64,000 bases of DNA from JAKAGZ01 sp963783855. Its GTDB lineage: Bacteria; Bacteroidota; Ignavibacteria; Ignavibacteriales; Ignavibacteriaceae. A program made the position numbers and the translations under genes. The notes below the pieces were generated by a model. That model saw nothing but the letters and a program-made list of their open reading frames with translations, did not search any database and was not told where the DNA came from. The stretch spans positions 1 to 64,000 of the forward strand of contig CAWAPE010000004.1 of assembly GCA_963783855.1 (NCBI GenBank). The letters run 5' to 3'. This document shows, piece after piece, positions 9,936 to 20,400 of this stretch (position 1 is its first letter; the number at the start of each line of letters is the position of its first letter).

Positions 9936-10674
9936 ATTTATTTTTGAAAAATCTGATAATTATTATTCCCAGGTAAATGGTTAAGCCTGTTATTATAAAA
10001 GTTGAAAATAGTGCTGAAAGATCTCTGTACTTTAGCGCAAGCCTGAAAATACTACCGAGCCCATATCCGCCTTTAATAAATTCAAATGCTATAATCATAG
10101 GCCAGATATATAAATGGAGATCGATAATGTGATTATAAAAACCTGGCTGCATTGATTTCCATATTACCTGTTTGTTGATTTTATTTTCAGACACGCCAAG
10201 TGATCTTGCCGCATCCGTGTATTCAGAAGGAACATTATTGATTTCTTTCTGAAGAAAAATTATGAAGGATGAAATCGAGGTAAATAGGACAAATATAAAT
10301 TCGATGTAATTTGATTCCGGGAACCAGAATATTATCATCATTCCGATTACAATTCCGGGCAGGAAATTAGAGAACCAATTTAGCGAATGAATAAAATCAG
10401 TCAGGAAATTTTTCTTATTTAGAATTACCGGGCTAATAAGGTGGACAATAAAATATGCGGCAGTAATTGACAAATAAATGGATGAGACTGTATTCAGATA
10501 ATTTACCGGAAGATTATAATCTTCCCATAAAGCAGAAAATGATTGCCAGACTATTGACGGTTTTGGTAAAATATTGTTGACCGGCAGAACAAATTCAAAC
10601 AGCACAATCCAGAGGATGAAATAAACCAGCACGTAAATTAATGTGGATTTATTTTGGGCAGTTTCTTTATTCAT
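9919..10674 (-). CDS. ABC transporter permease (SsuC/TauC family)
   Basis: A 251-residue inner-membrane permease with about six hydrophobic helices, the first at 12-30. The cytoplasmic EAA coupling loop is clear at about 155-175 ('YTDAARSLGVSENKINKQVI'), where the ATPase docks. It is translationally coupled to the degenerate ATPase gene downstream. By family it would import nitrate, sulfonate, taurine or a similar small organic solute, but no binding protein is nearby and the substrate is unknown. Confidence 0.85.
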   Translation of the reverse strand: MNKETAQNKSTLIYVLVYFILWIVLFEFVLPVNNILPKPSIVWQSFSALWEDYNLPVNYLNTVSSIYLSITAAYFIVHLISPVILNKKNFLTDFIHSLNWFSNFLPGIVIGMMIIFWFPESNYIEFIFVLFTSISSFIIFLQKEINNVPSEYTDAARSLGVSENKINKQVIWKSMQPGFYNHIIDLHLYIWPMIIAFEFIKGGYGLGSIFRLALKYRDLSALFSTFIITGLTIYLGIIIIRFFKNKFAYRG

Positions 10675-10767
10675 TCAATACTAAAGTGGGTTAATTTAAG
10701 TCTTTTTTATTTTAACAAATATATCGAAAGAAGCGCTTTATATCAATTTAAAGTACATGCGGAAAGG

Positions 10768-11424
10768 TCATATTTTGTTAATTCCTGATAAAAACGGATT
10801 ATATTTCCTTTCCTCGCCAATTGTACTGTTGTTACCATGGCCGGGATAAATAATTACATCATCTTCAAGAGTCATCAGTTTAGTTTCTATGGACTTTAAC
10901 AGTGTCTCGTAATCACCACCCCATAGATCTGACCGCCCGATACTTCTCTGAAACAGGACATCACCTGTAATGCATACTTTTTCATTCTTAAAATATATAC
11001 ACACTTCGCCCTGTGTATGTCCCGGAGTAAATAAAAACTGAGGAATTAAATTACCAATTTTTATTTCTGTGTTTTCATTAATAAACTTTTCCGGAATTGG
11101 TGGATTTTCTACTTCCATTTTTATCATTTCTGTCTGACGATCAAAATGTTCGAGTAATATTTTGTCTTTTTCAGGGACTAGATATTCCGGGTTATATAGA
11201 TCTAAAACAAATTTATTCCCGAGAACGTGATCTATGTGGCAATGAGTATTAAGCAGGTATTTTACCGCGAGATTATTTTCTTCAATAAATATTTTTAATT
11301 CGTTATTTTCCGATTCATTAGAACAACCCGGATCAATAACCGCACATTCGTTTGTTTCATCACACCACACCAGGTAAGTGTTTTCCTGGAAAAGGTTGAA
11401 CATAAAATTTTTAATTTTCAGCAT
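10768..11424 (-). CDS. Metallo-beta-lactamase-fold hydrolase, glyoxalase II-like
   Basis: A 218-residue protein with the zinc-binding motif 'THCHIDH' (H61, H63, D65, H66), then 'GHTQGEVCIYF', 'CITGDVLFQRSIGR' and 'YPGHGN', supplying the other metal ligands. This order and length fit the YcbL-like single-domain glyoxalase II group, which hydrolyses thioesters such as S-lactoylglutathione or related thiols. The long C-terminal helical domain of classical glyoxalase II is absent, so the natural substrate is uncertain. It follows chorismate synthase by 8 bases and is probably co-transcribed. Confidence 0.88.
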   Translation of the reverse strand: MLKIKNFMFNLFQENTYLVWCDETNECAVIDPGCSNESENNELKIFIEENNLAVKYLLNTHCHIDHVLGNKFVLDLYNPEYLVPEKDKILLEHFDRQTEMIKMEVENPPIPEKFINENTEIKIGNLIPQFLFTPGHTQGEVCIYFKNEKVCITGDVLFQRSIGRSDLWGGDYETLLKSIETKLMTLEDDVIIYPGHGNNSTIGEERKYNPFLSGINKI

Positions 11425-11432
11425 AAGTAGAA

Positions 11433-12641
11433 CTATCTCTTAAAATTTTTTCTGATTCTGTTATTTAATTTTTTATTATAATTTTTGTAATTATCCTTTG
11501 TCTCTTCTATTGAATCCCCGCCAAACTTATTCAGAAAGTGTTTTGCAATTACCCATGCAAGCATTGACTCTGCAACTACTGCACAGGCCGGCACCGCAAC
11601 AAAATCACTTCTCTCTCTTCTTGCTTTAATGCTTTTCATAGTTGCAAGGTCAACCGTCTGAATCGGGCTCATCAAAGTTGCAATCGGTTTCATCGCTCCT
11701 CTTACGATCACAGGCAAACCGGTTGAAATTCCTCCTTCTATTCCGCCTGCCCTGTTGGTTTTCCTGGAAAAGTTATTTCCCTTTAGAATAATTTCATCGT
11801 GAGATTCAGAACCAAATATTTCTGCTGATTGAAAACCTGTTCCAATTGAGACCGCTTTTACAGCATTGATTGACATTATTGCCGCAGCAATATCGGCATC
11901 AAGTTTTGAATCGTAGTGAGCAAAGCTTCCGAGTCCCACCGGCAAACCAGTAGCAACTGTTATAAAAGTTCCCCCAAGAGTGTCGCCTTTTTTCTTCGCA
12001 GATTTTATTTTAGAAATGATCCCTGATTCCTGTTTCTTATCAAGAACTCGTACTTCACTTTTATCTGATTTTTCAGAAAGGTTCCACCCATTAAAGTTTT
12101 CAGAAATCTTATTCAACAATAATTTTTCTGTAAAATTATTTTTGCTGTATACCCCACCAATACTTTCAACATAACTGCCAATAGAAATTCCGAATTCTTC
12201 AAGAAATTTTCTGGCAACAGTACAGGCTGCAACTCTTGCCGCAGTCTCTCTTGCGCTCGATCTTTCTATAGAATTCCTGATATCATCGAAATTATATTTT
12301 GATATTCCTACAAGATCAGCATGTCCCGGTCGCGGAATTGAAATTTTACCTGTTTTTTTGATCCTGCCAGACGACATTTCATCTGACCAGTTCTCCCAGT
12401 CTTTATTTCTTATCAGAAATGAAATTGGAGACCCGAGAGTTTCCCCATTTCTGATCCCAGATAAAATTTCCGCGGAATCTGACTCAATTTTCATTCGTGC
12501 GCCCCTTCCGTAACCGGCCTGTCTCCTCTTAAGGTGAAAGTTTATATAAGAATTTTCAATCTTAAAATTTGATGGAAAACCCTCAACAATTGTAGTAAGT
12601 GCTTTCCCGTGTGATTCACCTGCTGTAAGAAATCTGATCAT
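11433..12641 (-). CDS. aroC: Chorismate synthase
   Basis: Converts 5-enolpyruvylshikimate-3-phosphate to chorismate using reduced FMN, the last shikimate step. Signatures are 'FLTAGESHGKALTTIVEG' at the N-terminus, 'RPGHADLVG' and 'SSARETAARVAACTVARKFL' in the middle, and 'RAGGIEGGISTGLPV' and 'ARRERSDFVAVPA' later. An upstream GTG at 12665 is in frame, but the ATG at 12641 gives the family's usual start (Met-Ile-Arg-Phe-Leu-Thr-Ala-Gly-Glu-Ser-His), so it was chosen, giving 402 residues. A basic, Asn/Lys-rich tail extends the C-terminus beyond the catalytic core. A terminator separates it from the htrA gene upstream. Confidence 0.96.
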   Translation of the reverse strand: MIRFLTAGESHGKALTTIVEGFPSNFKIENSYINFHLKRRQAGYGRGARMKIESDSAEILSGIRNGETLGSPISFLIRNKDWENWSDEMSSGRIKKTGKISIPRPGHADLVGISKYNFDDIRNSIERSSARETAARVAACTVARKFLEEFGISIGSYVESIGGVYSKNNFTEKLLLNKISENFNGWNLSEKSDKSEVRVLDKKQESGIISKIKSAKKKGDTLGGTFITVATGLPVGLGSFAHYDSKLDADIAAAIMSINAVKAVSIGTGFQSAEIFGSESHDEIILKGNNFSRKTNRAGGIEGGISTGLPVIVRGAMKPIATLMSPIQTVDLATMKSIKARRERSDFVAVPACAVVAESMLAWVIAKHFLNKFGGDSIEETKDNYKNYNKKLNNRIRKNFKR

Positions 12642-12674
12642 AAATTTTCCGGTTAATAATAACACAGCAAATAT

Positions 12675-12700
12675 AAAAAAAACGCCCGATACTTCGGGCG
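12675..12700 (-). terminator. Rho-independent terminator after htrA
   Basis: On the minus strand a perfect 7-bp GC stem ('cgcccga' with 'tcgggcg', 4-base loop) is followed by eight T's. It sits 28 bases past the protease stop codon and before chorismate synthase, so the two genes are separate units. Confidence 0.9.
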
Positions 12701-12727
12701 CTTATAGAATATAATTTGCGGTTCTTA

Positions 12728-14239
12728 TTATTTGCTTTTCTCAGGTACTTCAAGACCAATAAACCTCGTATTACCCTTGGAGTCCTGTACTTTTATAAGT
12801 ACAGCTGAACCTCTTTTATCTTTTATTATATTTTTGAATTCGCTGACATTTTTCAATTGTCTCTTATTGGCTTCAACAATTACAAGATTAGGAGACAATC
12901 CCTGATCATCTGCGCTGGTTAAAGGCTTAACTTCAGTAATCAGCACACCATGTTCAACATTATACTGTTTCTTTTCCTGTGAGGTAAGATTCTTAACTGT
13001 TAGTCCAACCTGATCAAATGTTGCCGTAGTAGCAGCTGATGCGCCTTCATCATTTGAACTGGATTTATCAACTACAGGTTCGGAACTCTTACTTTCTTCC
13101 CTTGCCTTAAGCGTTACCGTCTTGTCCATCTTTTTTCCGTCTCTGAAAATCGTAAGCGTAACCTTGGTTCCCGCAGGTTTTCCGGCGATGTAAGATTGTA
13201 GTTCATTCGGTTGGCTTACTATTTTGCCATCAACATCCAGAATCACATCACCTTCTTTAATACCTGCTGATTTTGCAGATCCGCCATCAACAAGTTTCTG
13301 AACCATTATTCCCATAGGTTTATCGAGTCCAAGTGATTTTGCCATAGCATCATCAATTGCACTGATTTCAATTCCTATATATCCTCTTGTTACTTTACCG
13401 TGAGCAATAAGATCTTTCACAACTGATTTTACAAGATTAACAGGAATCGCAAATCCATAACCGATGTAAGTATTTCCACCGTTCGGTGAAACTGATATCG
13501 CAGAATTTATTCCAACAACGGCACCGGAAAGATCAACAAGCGCTCCGCCGCTGTTTCCCGGATTAATAACAGCATCTGTCTGTATAAAATTTTCAACTCC
13601 GTATCTGTCTCTGATCAAACCAAGCTGGCCTCTTCCCTTTGCACTTACAATTCCAGCTGTAACTGTTGATGTAAGTGATAACGGATTTCCAATTGCCATA
13701 ACCCATTGCCCAACTTTAAGAGCATCCGAGTCACCAAGATATGCTGCCGGCAAATTGTTTGCATCAATTTTTATTACAGCAAGATCTGTTAAAGGATCAG
13801 TACCGATAACTTTTGCATCATAGGTTCTTCTGTCTGATAAACCAACTGTAATTTTTGTCGCGTTTTCAACAACGTGATTATTTGTAACAATATAACCATC
13901 AGGTGAAATTATAATTCCGCTACCCGAGCCTTTTTCTTCTCTAGGCATATCTTTGAACGGAAAGAAATTAAAAAAGTCACCGTGTGGGTTTTTACCGGGA
14001 TCTCTTTCTGAGACTACTTCTATTTGTACTATCTGTGGAGTTACTTTGTCTGCTACTTCTATAAAAGCTTTACTGAAGGATGTTGCATCCGCGTCTAAAT
14101 TTACCGGGGGATTACTCGCACCCATTTTAACATCTGCCATACCCGGTCTTACCAATCCAAATCCTGAAACAAGCACTGCGCCAAAAATTATTCCTACCGC
14201 AAGAAGTGCAAGCGCACCAAATAATTTTTTCGATTTCAT
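12728..14239 (-). CDS. Periplasmic serine protease/chaperone, HtrA/Deg family
   Basis: Degrades or refolds damaged envelope proteins. There is an N-terminal signal/anchor at about 7-28, a trypsin-like domain with catalytic triad H122 ('NNHVV'), D152 ('TDLAVIKID') and S230 ('GNSGGAL'), and two PDZ domains at about 285-380 and 400-500. Between the PDZ domains is a Ser/Ala/Thr-rich linker. The 503-residue length is usual for DegP/DegQ-type proteins. It appears to be a single-gene unit, ended by the hairpin at 12675-12700. Confidence 0.95.
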   Translation of the reverse strand: MKSKKLFGALALLAVGIIFGAVLVSGFGLVRPGMADVKMGASNPPVNLDADATSFSKAFIEVADKVTPQIVQIEVVSERDPGKNPHGDFFNFFPFKDMPREEKGSGSGIIISPDGYIVTNNHVVENATKITVGLSDRRTYDAKVIGTDPLTDLAVIKIDANNLPAAYLGDSDALKVGQWVMAIGNPLSLTSTVTAGIVSAKGRGQLGLIRDRYGVENFIQTDAVINPGNSGGALVDLSGAVVGINSAISVSPNGGNTYIGYGFAIPVNLVKSVVKDLIAHGKVTRGYIGIEISAIDDAMAKSLGLDKPMGIMVQKLVDGGSAKSAGIKEGDVILDVDGKIVSQPNELQSYIAGKPAGTKVTLTIFRDGKKMDKTVTLKAREESKSSEPVVDKSSSNDEGASAATTATFDQVGLTVKNLTSQEKKQYNVEHGVLITEVKPLTSADDQGLSPNLVIVEANKRQLKNVSEFKNIIKDKRGSAVLIKVQDSKGNTRFIGLEVPEKSK

Positions 14240-14304
14240 ATCATTCCCTCTGAATTATTTAAACTAATTTTCTGTTGCATATCTGCATCTTGAATAATGA
14301 ATTT

Positions 14305-15045
14305 TTATTTAAAAAGTTGGAGTGACTGTATACCTTTAAAATCTGCAACATGGTATTTCAAATATTTTTCCATAAATATCAATGTATTATCTACAGTCTG
14401 GCTACCAATATCATCAAGATTTTTGCTGGTTCTTAGACTAACCAGGCAATTAAAAAGTTCCTGATTTAATGCAAAAGATTCTGCGTAATTTGTTTTACAG
14501 TCCTCACATAAAAGCCCAACTGCAAAGTTATAAGATAAATTCTTATCTAAAAGATCTTTTTTTCCGCAAACCGAACAATCCACGAGGTGAACTCTATAGC
14601 CTATTTCCTCCAGGAAAAACATAAAAAAACGGGCAAAAATTACATTAAGTCTCTCATTTGATGTTTCGAGCAACTCAAAGATTCTTATTATTCCGTTGAA
14701 TAATCTTACATGTTGCTCGTGCTCCACAGTAAGATTTTTGACTAATTCAAGCACAGATTGAGCAAACTTTAACTTATCAAGATCAGATTTTATAGACGGA
14801 TAATATTCCATTAAATCAGCGGATGAAATTATCTGAAGGTCACGGGATTCTTTATTGTAATAGACAATTTCAATATAATTTAATGGATCGATTTTCAGAC
14901 TGGTTTTTGATTTTGGACTTCTGGCACCTTTCACAATTGCCGAGATCTTCCCCTGCTCTTTTGTAAAAAGAGTAACAATTAAACTTGAGTCTCCGTAATT
15001 AAGTTTACTTAAAACTACGGCTTCAGTTTTTTTTATTTCACTCAT
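14305..15045 (-). CDS. recO: DNA repair protein RecO
   Basis: Helps load RecA on gapped DNA in the RecFOR pathway. It has an N-terminal OB-fold (about 1-80, 'EAVVLSKLNYGDSSLIVTLF') and a C-terminal helical domain carrying a four-cysteine zinc site ('CSVCGKKDLL' and 'CEDC'). The 246-residue length is typical. Its start overlaps the mtnA stop by 4 bases (ATGA), so the two are translationally coupled. Confidence 0.93.
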   Translation of the reverse strand: MSEIKKTEAVVLSKLNYGDSSLIVTLFTKEQGKISAIVKGARSPKSKTSLKIDPLNYIEIVYYNKESRDLQIISSADLMEYYPSIKSDLDKLKFAQSVLELVKNLTVEHEQHVRLFNGIIRIFELLETSNERLNVIFARFFMFFLEEIGYRVHLVDCSVCGKKDLLDKNLSYNFAVGLLCEDCKTNYAESFALNQELFNCLVSLRTSKNLDDIGSQTVDNTLIFMEKYLKYHVADFKGIQSLQLFK

Positions 15046-16062
15046 TGAATAAAATTATATGGGAAAGAAAAAACTTTTTCTTCTGTAATTATTCCAGTAA
15101 TAAGATGAGACGGAGTTACATCAAAAGCGGGTGAATACGTGGAATAATTTTCTGGTGCTACCTGTATACCGTTAAAATTTAATATCTCATCTTTGCCACG
15201 GTATTCAATTTCAATGTCTTTACCGGAAACCATTTTACGGTCTATCGTAGTTGTTGGAGCAGCTATATAAAATGGAATATCGTGGTGAGCGCAAAGTACG
15301 GCTAAATTGTATGTGCCAATTTTATTTGCTGAATCTCCGTTCAAAGCAATTCTGTCTGCTCCGGTAATAACAAAATCAATTTTATTTTGCTGCATTAATG
15401 ATGCTGCCATAGAATCAGTTTGAATTGAAAATGGTATTCCGGATCTTTCAAGTTCAAATGATGTTAATCGCGAACCTTGCAACAGCGGCCTGGTTTCATC
15501 TGCATAAACGTGTTCTACGAGTCCGCTTAGAAATCCCGTTTTAATTACGCTGAATGCCGTACCATCTCCGCCTGTTGCCAGTTTGCCGGTATTGCAATGT
15601 GTAAGTATTGAAGATTTCTTTTTGAATATTGCCAGACCATTTTTCCCGATAGCCGCACACTTCTCTATATCTTCGCGATGAATTTCCTTGGCTTTTTCAA
15701 GAAGCAAATTATAAATATTTTTTCTGTTGTTGGTTGATTTGTCAAATACTTTCTGCATTTCATTTAACGCAAAAAACAAATTAACGGCAGTAGGACGTGT
15801 TTTAAAAATTCTTTGATATGCTTTTTTGAATTGCTCTTCAACTCCCGTTTCCGGAATATCTTTAACTGACAGAGCAATTCCATATGCAGCAATAATTCCG
15901 ATAAGCGGAGCGCCCCTGACTTCAAGTTTTTCTATCGCTTCCGCAATTCTCCCGTAATCATCAGTTTCGATGTAATTTTCCTGCAGGGGTAGTTTTGTTT
16001 GATCGAGGAAAATCAGTTTATCGTTGTTTAAAGTCTACTGAGAAGTATTCTTTACTATTCAT
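15042..16062 (-). CDS. mtnA: S-methyl-5-thioribose-1-phosphate isomerase; frame break near the N-terminus
   Basis: Isomerises methylthioribose-1-phosphate in methionine salvage; related enzymes act on other ribose-1-phosphates. Conserved segments: 'LIFLDQTKLPLQ', 'EVRGAPLIGIIAAYG', 'TRPTAVNLFFALN', 'THCNTGKLATGGDGTA', 'ETRPLLQGSRLTSFEL', 'ITGADRIALNGDSANKIGT' and 'PFYIAAP'. The Cys in HCNTG and the Asp in TGAD are the expected catalytic residues. The first 12 codons (ATG at 16060-16062, overlapping the upstream kinase stop) are out of frame with the rest; removing one A at 16027-16029 joins them as Asp-Phe-Asn-Asn-Asp-Lys-Leu-Ile, giving 339 residues. A TTG at 15779 opens only the C-terminal 245 residues and is not the true start. 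Confidence 0.88.
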
Positions 16063-16966
16063 CAAATTTGGAAAGATTAAGAAATTCTCTGTAACGATCG
16101 TGAACTCTCAGGTAATCCAGTTCTTCAAGTCCCTTTGTACTGAATTTTTCGACACAGAAAGATGCAAGAGAAGAGCCGTAAACGACCGCTTTTTTCATAT
16201 TTTCTACGCTTAAATCCTGGGTCTTATGCAGGTAACCGATAAACCCTCCGGCAAAACTATCACCTGCTCCGGTTGGATCATAAATCATTTCGAGTGGATA
16301 TGCGGGCGCAGAGAATACTGTATCTTCTGCAAACAATAAAGCACCGTGTTCGCCTTTTTTAATAATCAGAAATTCAGGACCGAGTTCGCGAATTTGTCTT
16401 GCTGCCTTAATTAAATTCGGTTCGTGCGCTAACAGGCGTGCTTCCGAATCATTAATAATTAATACATTCACTCTTTTTAACAGCTTCAGTAATTCTTCAC
16501 GCTTTCCTTCAATCCAGTAATTCATTGTATCGCATACAACAAAATTCGGATCGTCCATCTGGTCCAGTACCCTGATCTGCAAAACAGGATCGATGTTTCC
16601 GAGAATTACAAATTTTGATTTTTTAAATTTATCGGGAATAACAGGATCGAAAGATTCAAAAACATTCAGTTCAGTTAACAGTGTATCGCGCACATTCAGA
16701 TCATAATGATATTTACCTGACCAGCGGAAAGTTTTTCCTCCTTCAACAACCTGCAGGCCTTCAAGATCTATGTTGTGATCTTCAAGAAGATTGATATACT
16801 TTTTAGGAAAATCATCCCCAACCACGCCAACCATGTATGTTGGACCGGTGAAATAACTTGAGGATAAAGAAATGTAAACAGCTGAGCCACCGAGAGCGTT
16901 TTCCACCTTGTCAAAAGGTGTTTCTACAGTATCAAGACCAAGTGAACCTACAACTAGTAAACCCAA
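16055..16966 (-). CDS. PfkB-family carbohydrate/nucleoside kinase
   Basis: A ribokinase-fold kinase of 303 residues. The anion-hole and catalytic motif 'DPTGAGDSFAGG' starts at D230, with catalytic base D236; the N-terminal glycine motif 'GGSAVYISLSSSYF' lies near residues 29-42. Its stop overlaps the mtnA start, so the two are coupled. By position it could phosphorylate the sugar that MtnA isomerises (methylthioribose or 5-deoxyribose-like), but PfkB substrates cannot be read from sequence alone; adenosine/ribose-type kinases are alternatives. Confidence 0.85.
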   Translation of the reverse strand: MGLLVVGSLGLDTVETPFDKVENALGGSAVYISLSSSYFTGPTYMVGVVGDDFPKKYINLLEDHNIDLEGLQVVEGGKTFRWSGKYHYDLNVRDTLLTELNVFESFDPVIPDKFKKSKFVILGNIDPVLQIRVLDQMDDPNFVVCDTMNYWIEGKREELLKLLKRVNVLIINDSEARLLAHEPNLIKAARQIRELGPEFLIIKKGEHGALLFAEDTVFSAPAYPLEMIYDPTGAGDSFAGGFIGYLHKTQDLSVENMKKAVVYGSSLASFCVEKFSTKGLEELDYLRVHDRYREFLNLSKFDE

Positions 16967-17021
16967 AATTCTCTCCTGTTTAACTGATAGATTAGAACTT
17001 TAAAAATAAGTAAAATGATAA

Positions 17022-17483
17022 TTAAAGCATAATTTCAACGAATTCAAGGAAACTAATTTCCTTTGTGAAATACTCTGTAATTACATCAACCGATTTTCTC
17101 TGTCCAGGCCACGCCAGCAGTTTTTTGGCCTCCTCCGGCTCAGCCCATCTGTAATCAGAGTGTTCAATGCTGATTATGACCGAAGCATTTTCTGAAACTT
17201 TTGCGGCAAAAACCGGGAGCATTGAGATATAATCTCCATCGGGCGAGTAAAATGAATTTACATTCGGCGCCACCCAGAATTTTTCAGGAATTAGCCCTGT
17301 TTCTTCCTTGATTTCCCTGAGAGCTGTTTTGAATGCCGGCTCGTTCGCATCAATTTTACCGGAAACCATCTGCCATAATCCGGGATAAATTTGATCTTCT
17401 GCTCTTTTCAACAGAAGAAATTCAATTCCGTTTTTCTTTTCCCTGAATATGTGAGCTTCAATTAAATTTGATTTTATTTCCAT
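17022..17483 (-). CDS. Nudix hydrolase
   Basis: A 153-residue protein with a complete Nudix box at residues 42-64, beginning 'GKIDANEPAFKTAL' and ending 'REIKEETGL'; the three metal-binding glutamates (E57, E60, E61) are present. Nudix enzymes split nucleoside diphosphates linked to another group. The N-terminal strand order and 'PGLWQMVSGK' resemble the NudB/dATP pyrophosphatase group, but the substrate is not certain. It lies between the PfkB kinase and the large outer-membrane protein and probably shares their transcript. Confidence 0.88.
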   Translation of the reverse strand: MEIKSNLIEAHIFREKKNGIEFLLLKRAEDQIYPGLWQMVSGKIDANEPAFKTALREIKEETGLIPEKFWVAPNVNSFYSPDGDYISMLPVFAAKVSENASVIISIEHSDYRWAEPEEAKKLLAWPGQRKSVDVITEYFTKEISFLEFVEIML

Positions 17484-17493
17484 ATTATTTGTC

Positions 17494-20400
17494 CTAAAAA
17501 TATGCTCTGAATTCTGCGGTCATCGTATGAATAACTTTCCCGCTTCCCTGCCATCTGCCATTGTAACCAAGAGTTGATTGTAAATTCGCCCCGATCCTGT
17601 AATCGAAATTTACTCTCCAGTAATAATTTTTGCCAACAAGATTTCCCTCGGTGATTTCAAAAGGTAATACATTTCCGTTATCGTTTCCGTTCAGTTCGTC
17701 TCTTTGTATTTCAACTCTCAACCTGCCGGAGCCTGCAAAAGAAAGATTCATTCTCAATAATTCAGAATTAAGATCGAGAACAGTAGGCACTGCCGGGAAA
17801 TTATCTGTGCTCCTGCCGACTTTAATTGCAAAACCAACTTCAACATTATTTTGCGGCCTGTATGAAAATTCTGTTTTTACAGAATTGCTCGTTACAAGCC
17901 TTCGTCTGTTTGAAGCTGACAGTGGATTTGTAGTAAGATTATCATTTTTATTCACAAAATCAGTCTGATTTGAAATTTCCGGAACTAACCTGATTCTAAG
18001 TCTTACACTTCGTTCACGGTTATAAGTTCTCACAGGTCCGTCATTAAACTGGTTGAGACTTTTGGTTTGTGAAAATCTAAAGCGGAGTGAAAAATCGTTG
18101 CTGTTTTCAAAAAGGAAAAGATCCTGCTGAAAATAATTTGAACCGCTTATCGTCTTCTGTTCGTTTTGAAAATCAGAGAAATGTAAAAGATATATTTTCT
18201 TAAAATCCTCCTCCCTGCTGTTTTCTTCAACTCGCCAGAATGTTTCCGTTGAAACAGGCGTTAATATTTTACCAAGCAGAGATTCTTTATCAAATATTTC
18301 TCCGAAGTTTATCCGCCAGTTTGTACTTATTTTCAGATTGATTACAGGGAATAATTGCTCTGTGGGAACTGTTATTTCAATATAATCACCTTCATAAAGA
18401 GTCGGTGCAAATTCATTTTCGTCTGCTATACCGTTGTGATTAAGATCACCAAGGTATTTATAATTTCCCGTTCCTGCCTGTACTCTTACAAATACCTTCT
18501 GCAATTTTGCTGACTTTTGAGTTGAAACTTCATAAAAGATATTTCCGTTCAGAACAGGGTCCCATAATTTCAGGTTTGTTCTCGAACGAATAAGAATTGT
18601 TTCATTATTCAGGTATCCCTGCTTTTTAAAAGTCTGTGTATAATTTTTATCCCTCAGCGTAACACTTAATGTTGAGTTTACCGATCTGCTTCCGTTATAT
18701 GCTACATCAAGTGATTTAGTCTGGGACCATGCCTGTTTTAACATTATTCCATTTAAAGGCAGGTAATCATTTCGCAATGAATATTTTAAAGATATATTAA
18801 ACCCGCTTAGTCCGACTACAGAAACAAACGGGCTGATTTCATAATATTTTAGACTGCTTGAAAGCAGAGAATCTGCAGATAAATTATTTTCTTCTTTATT
18901 CTCAGCAAGAAAATCCACACCCGGTTTAAATTTGCCAATATAATAATAAGCGTTTCCGTTTTGTCTTATCCAGTTACTTTTAATTGCAGTATTCCGCGAA
19001 TAAACATAATCGAAGTTGTAATTAAGTCCGTAAGTTTTGTTGTCTGTCCATTCCAGTGTATTATTATATCTGTCTGATTTAAATTGCTCGCCGCGACTCA
19101 AAAATCCGAAAGATGAATTTATTTTCATATTTTCAACCGGCTGGTAATCAAGTTTTAATTCCCGCAGGTGTTCGTCCACACTTTGATTTGGATCGGTGAT
19201 ATTGTAGTACCTGTCAAACTCAACCTGGTTAAAACGATCGAGAGTTGTAAAGCGACTTTGAATAAACCTGTCTTTGTAGGAAAGTCCCGCTTTTCCCAGA
19301 TTTACGCTGCCGAGAGAAATTTTCTGCGGATTAACCTGAAGATTTAAACTTGTTGCCGCTCCAAAATTATCGTTGTTATCTTTAGTTGAGAACCTGTTTT
19401 TATCCCACAAACTTCCTGCAAATTCAAAACTGATGCTTATATCATCGTTAGGTGTGAAATCTAGGACAAGATTTCCGAATTGTTTTAACTCCGGCAAAGG
19501 CAGAAAAATAACAGGCGAATAGCTTCCCTGCCCGATACCTACCCACGTATAATTTCCGAGACTCTCTTTTGAATAATCGCCGTTTCCTCCTCCTACAAAA
19601 CTGAATGAAACATTGTAAAGGGCAGTTGAATCGCCGGGATTATATTTATAATAAGTATAATTATTCCCGTTAATAAGCGTATCAACTTTAGTATAAATTC
19701 CCTGGATTTTTCCAGTTGCTGAATCAGGAGGAGCAAGCGACACGCCGCTTTTTGTTGCTTTATTCCTGTCATCCCCTGCGTTCTTCAGGATATTCATATC
19801 CTGTTGTGAAAGCGAAATATCAATCGGGGAATTTTCATCATCGCCTTCTCTCATGTACTGAAATTTTATTCCGAATTTATCATTGAACAATCTCGATTCC
19901 ACACCGGCTGCTAAAAAATTTCTCTGGTAACGCCTGTCTGTGTATTCAAAATCTACTGAGATTCTGCTGGCGGAAGTAATTAACCTGTTCGGGGTAAAAG
20001 TAATTTCCGCATTTGAATATTCAATCACATAATCATTTCTTTCGCCTCTTTTCATTTCAACACCGTCAACATAAACTTTTTCAGTACCCGCTATAATTAT
20101 AATATCCGGCTCGCCGTTTTTCCCCGATAACCTGTACGGGCCCTGCACACCATCCTGTCCCGAGAATTTATTAGTGTTAAACTGTCCTTTTGAACTTGCG
20201 AGAGAAAAATATGCGCTTTGGTCAGCGTAATTATATTCACCCATCAGTCCCTGCAGTTTCCTGTTTATCACACCGAATTCGCCAATCCGTTTATTTAGAT
20301 AATAATCACCAAAAGTTCCGGTTGCACGCGGATGTTTTATCTGTATAAATACCTTGTCGAGTTCATCAAGTTTTTCCGTGTTGCCTTCTGGTTGTATCGG

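Noticed and set aside
12663..12665. GTG at 12665 as start of chorismate synthase
   Set aside because: The family starts at the Met-Ile-Arg-Phe-Leu-Thr motif eight residues later.
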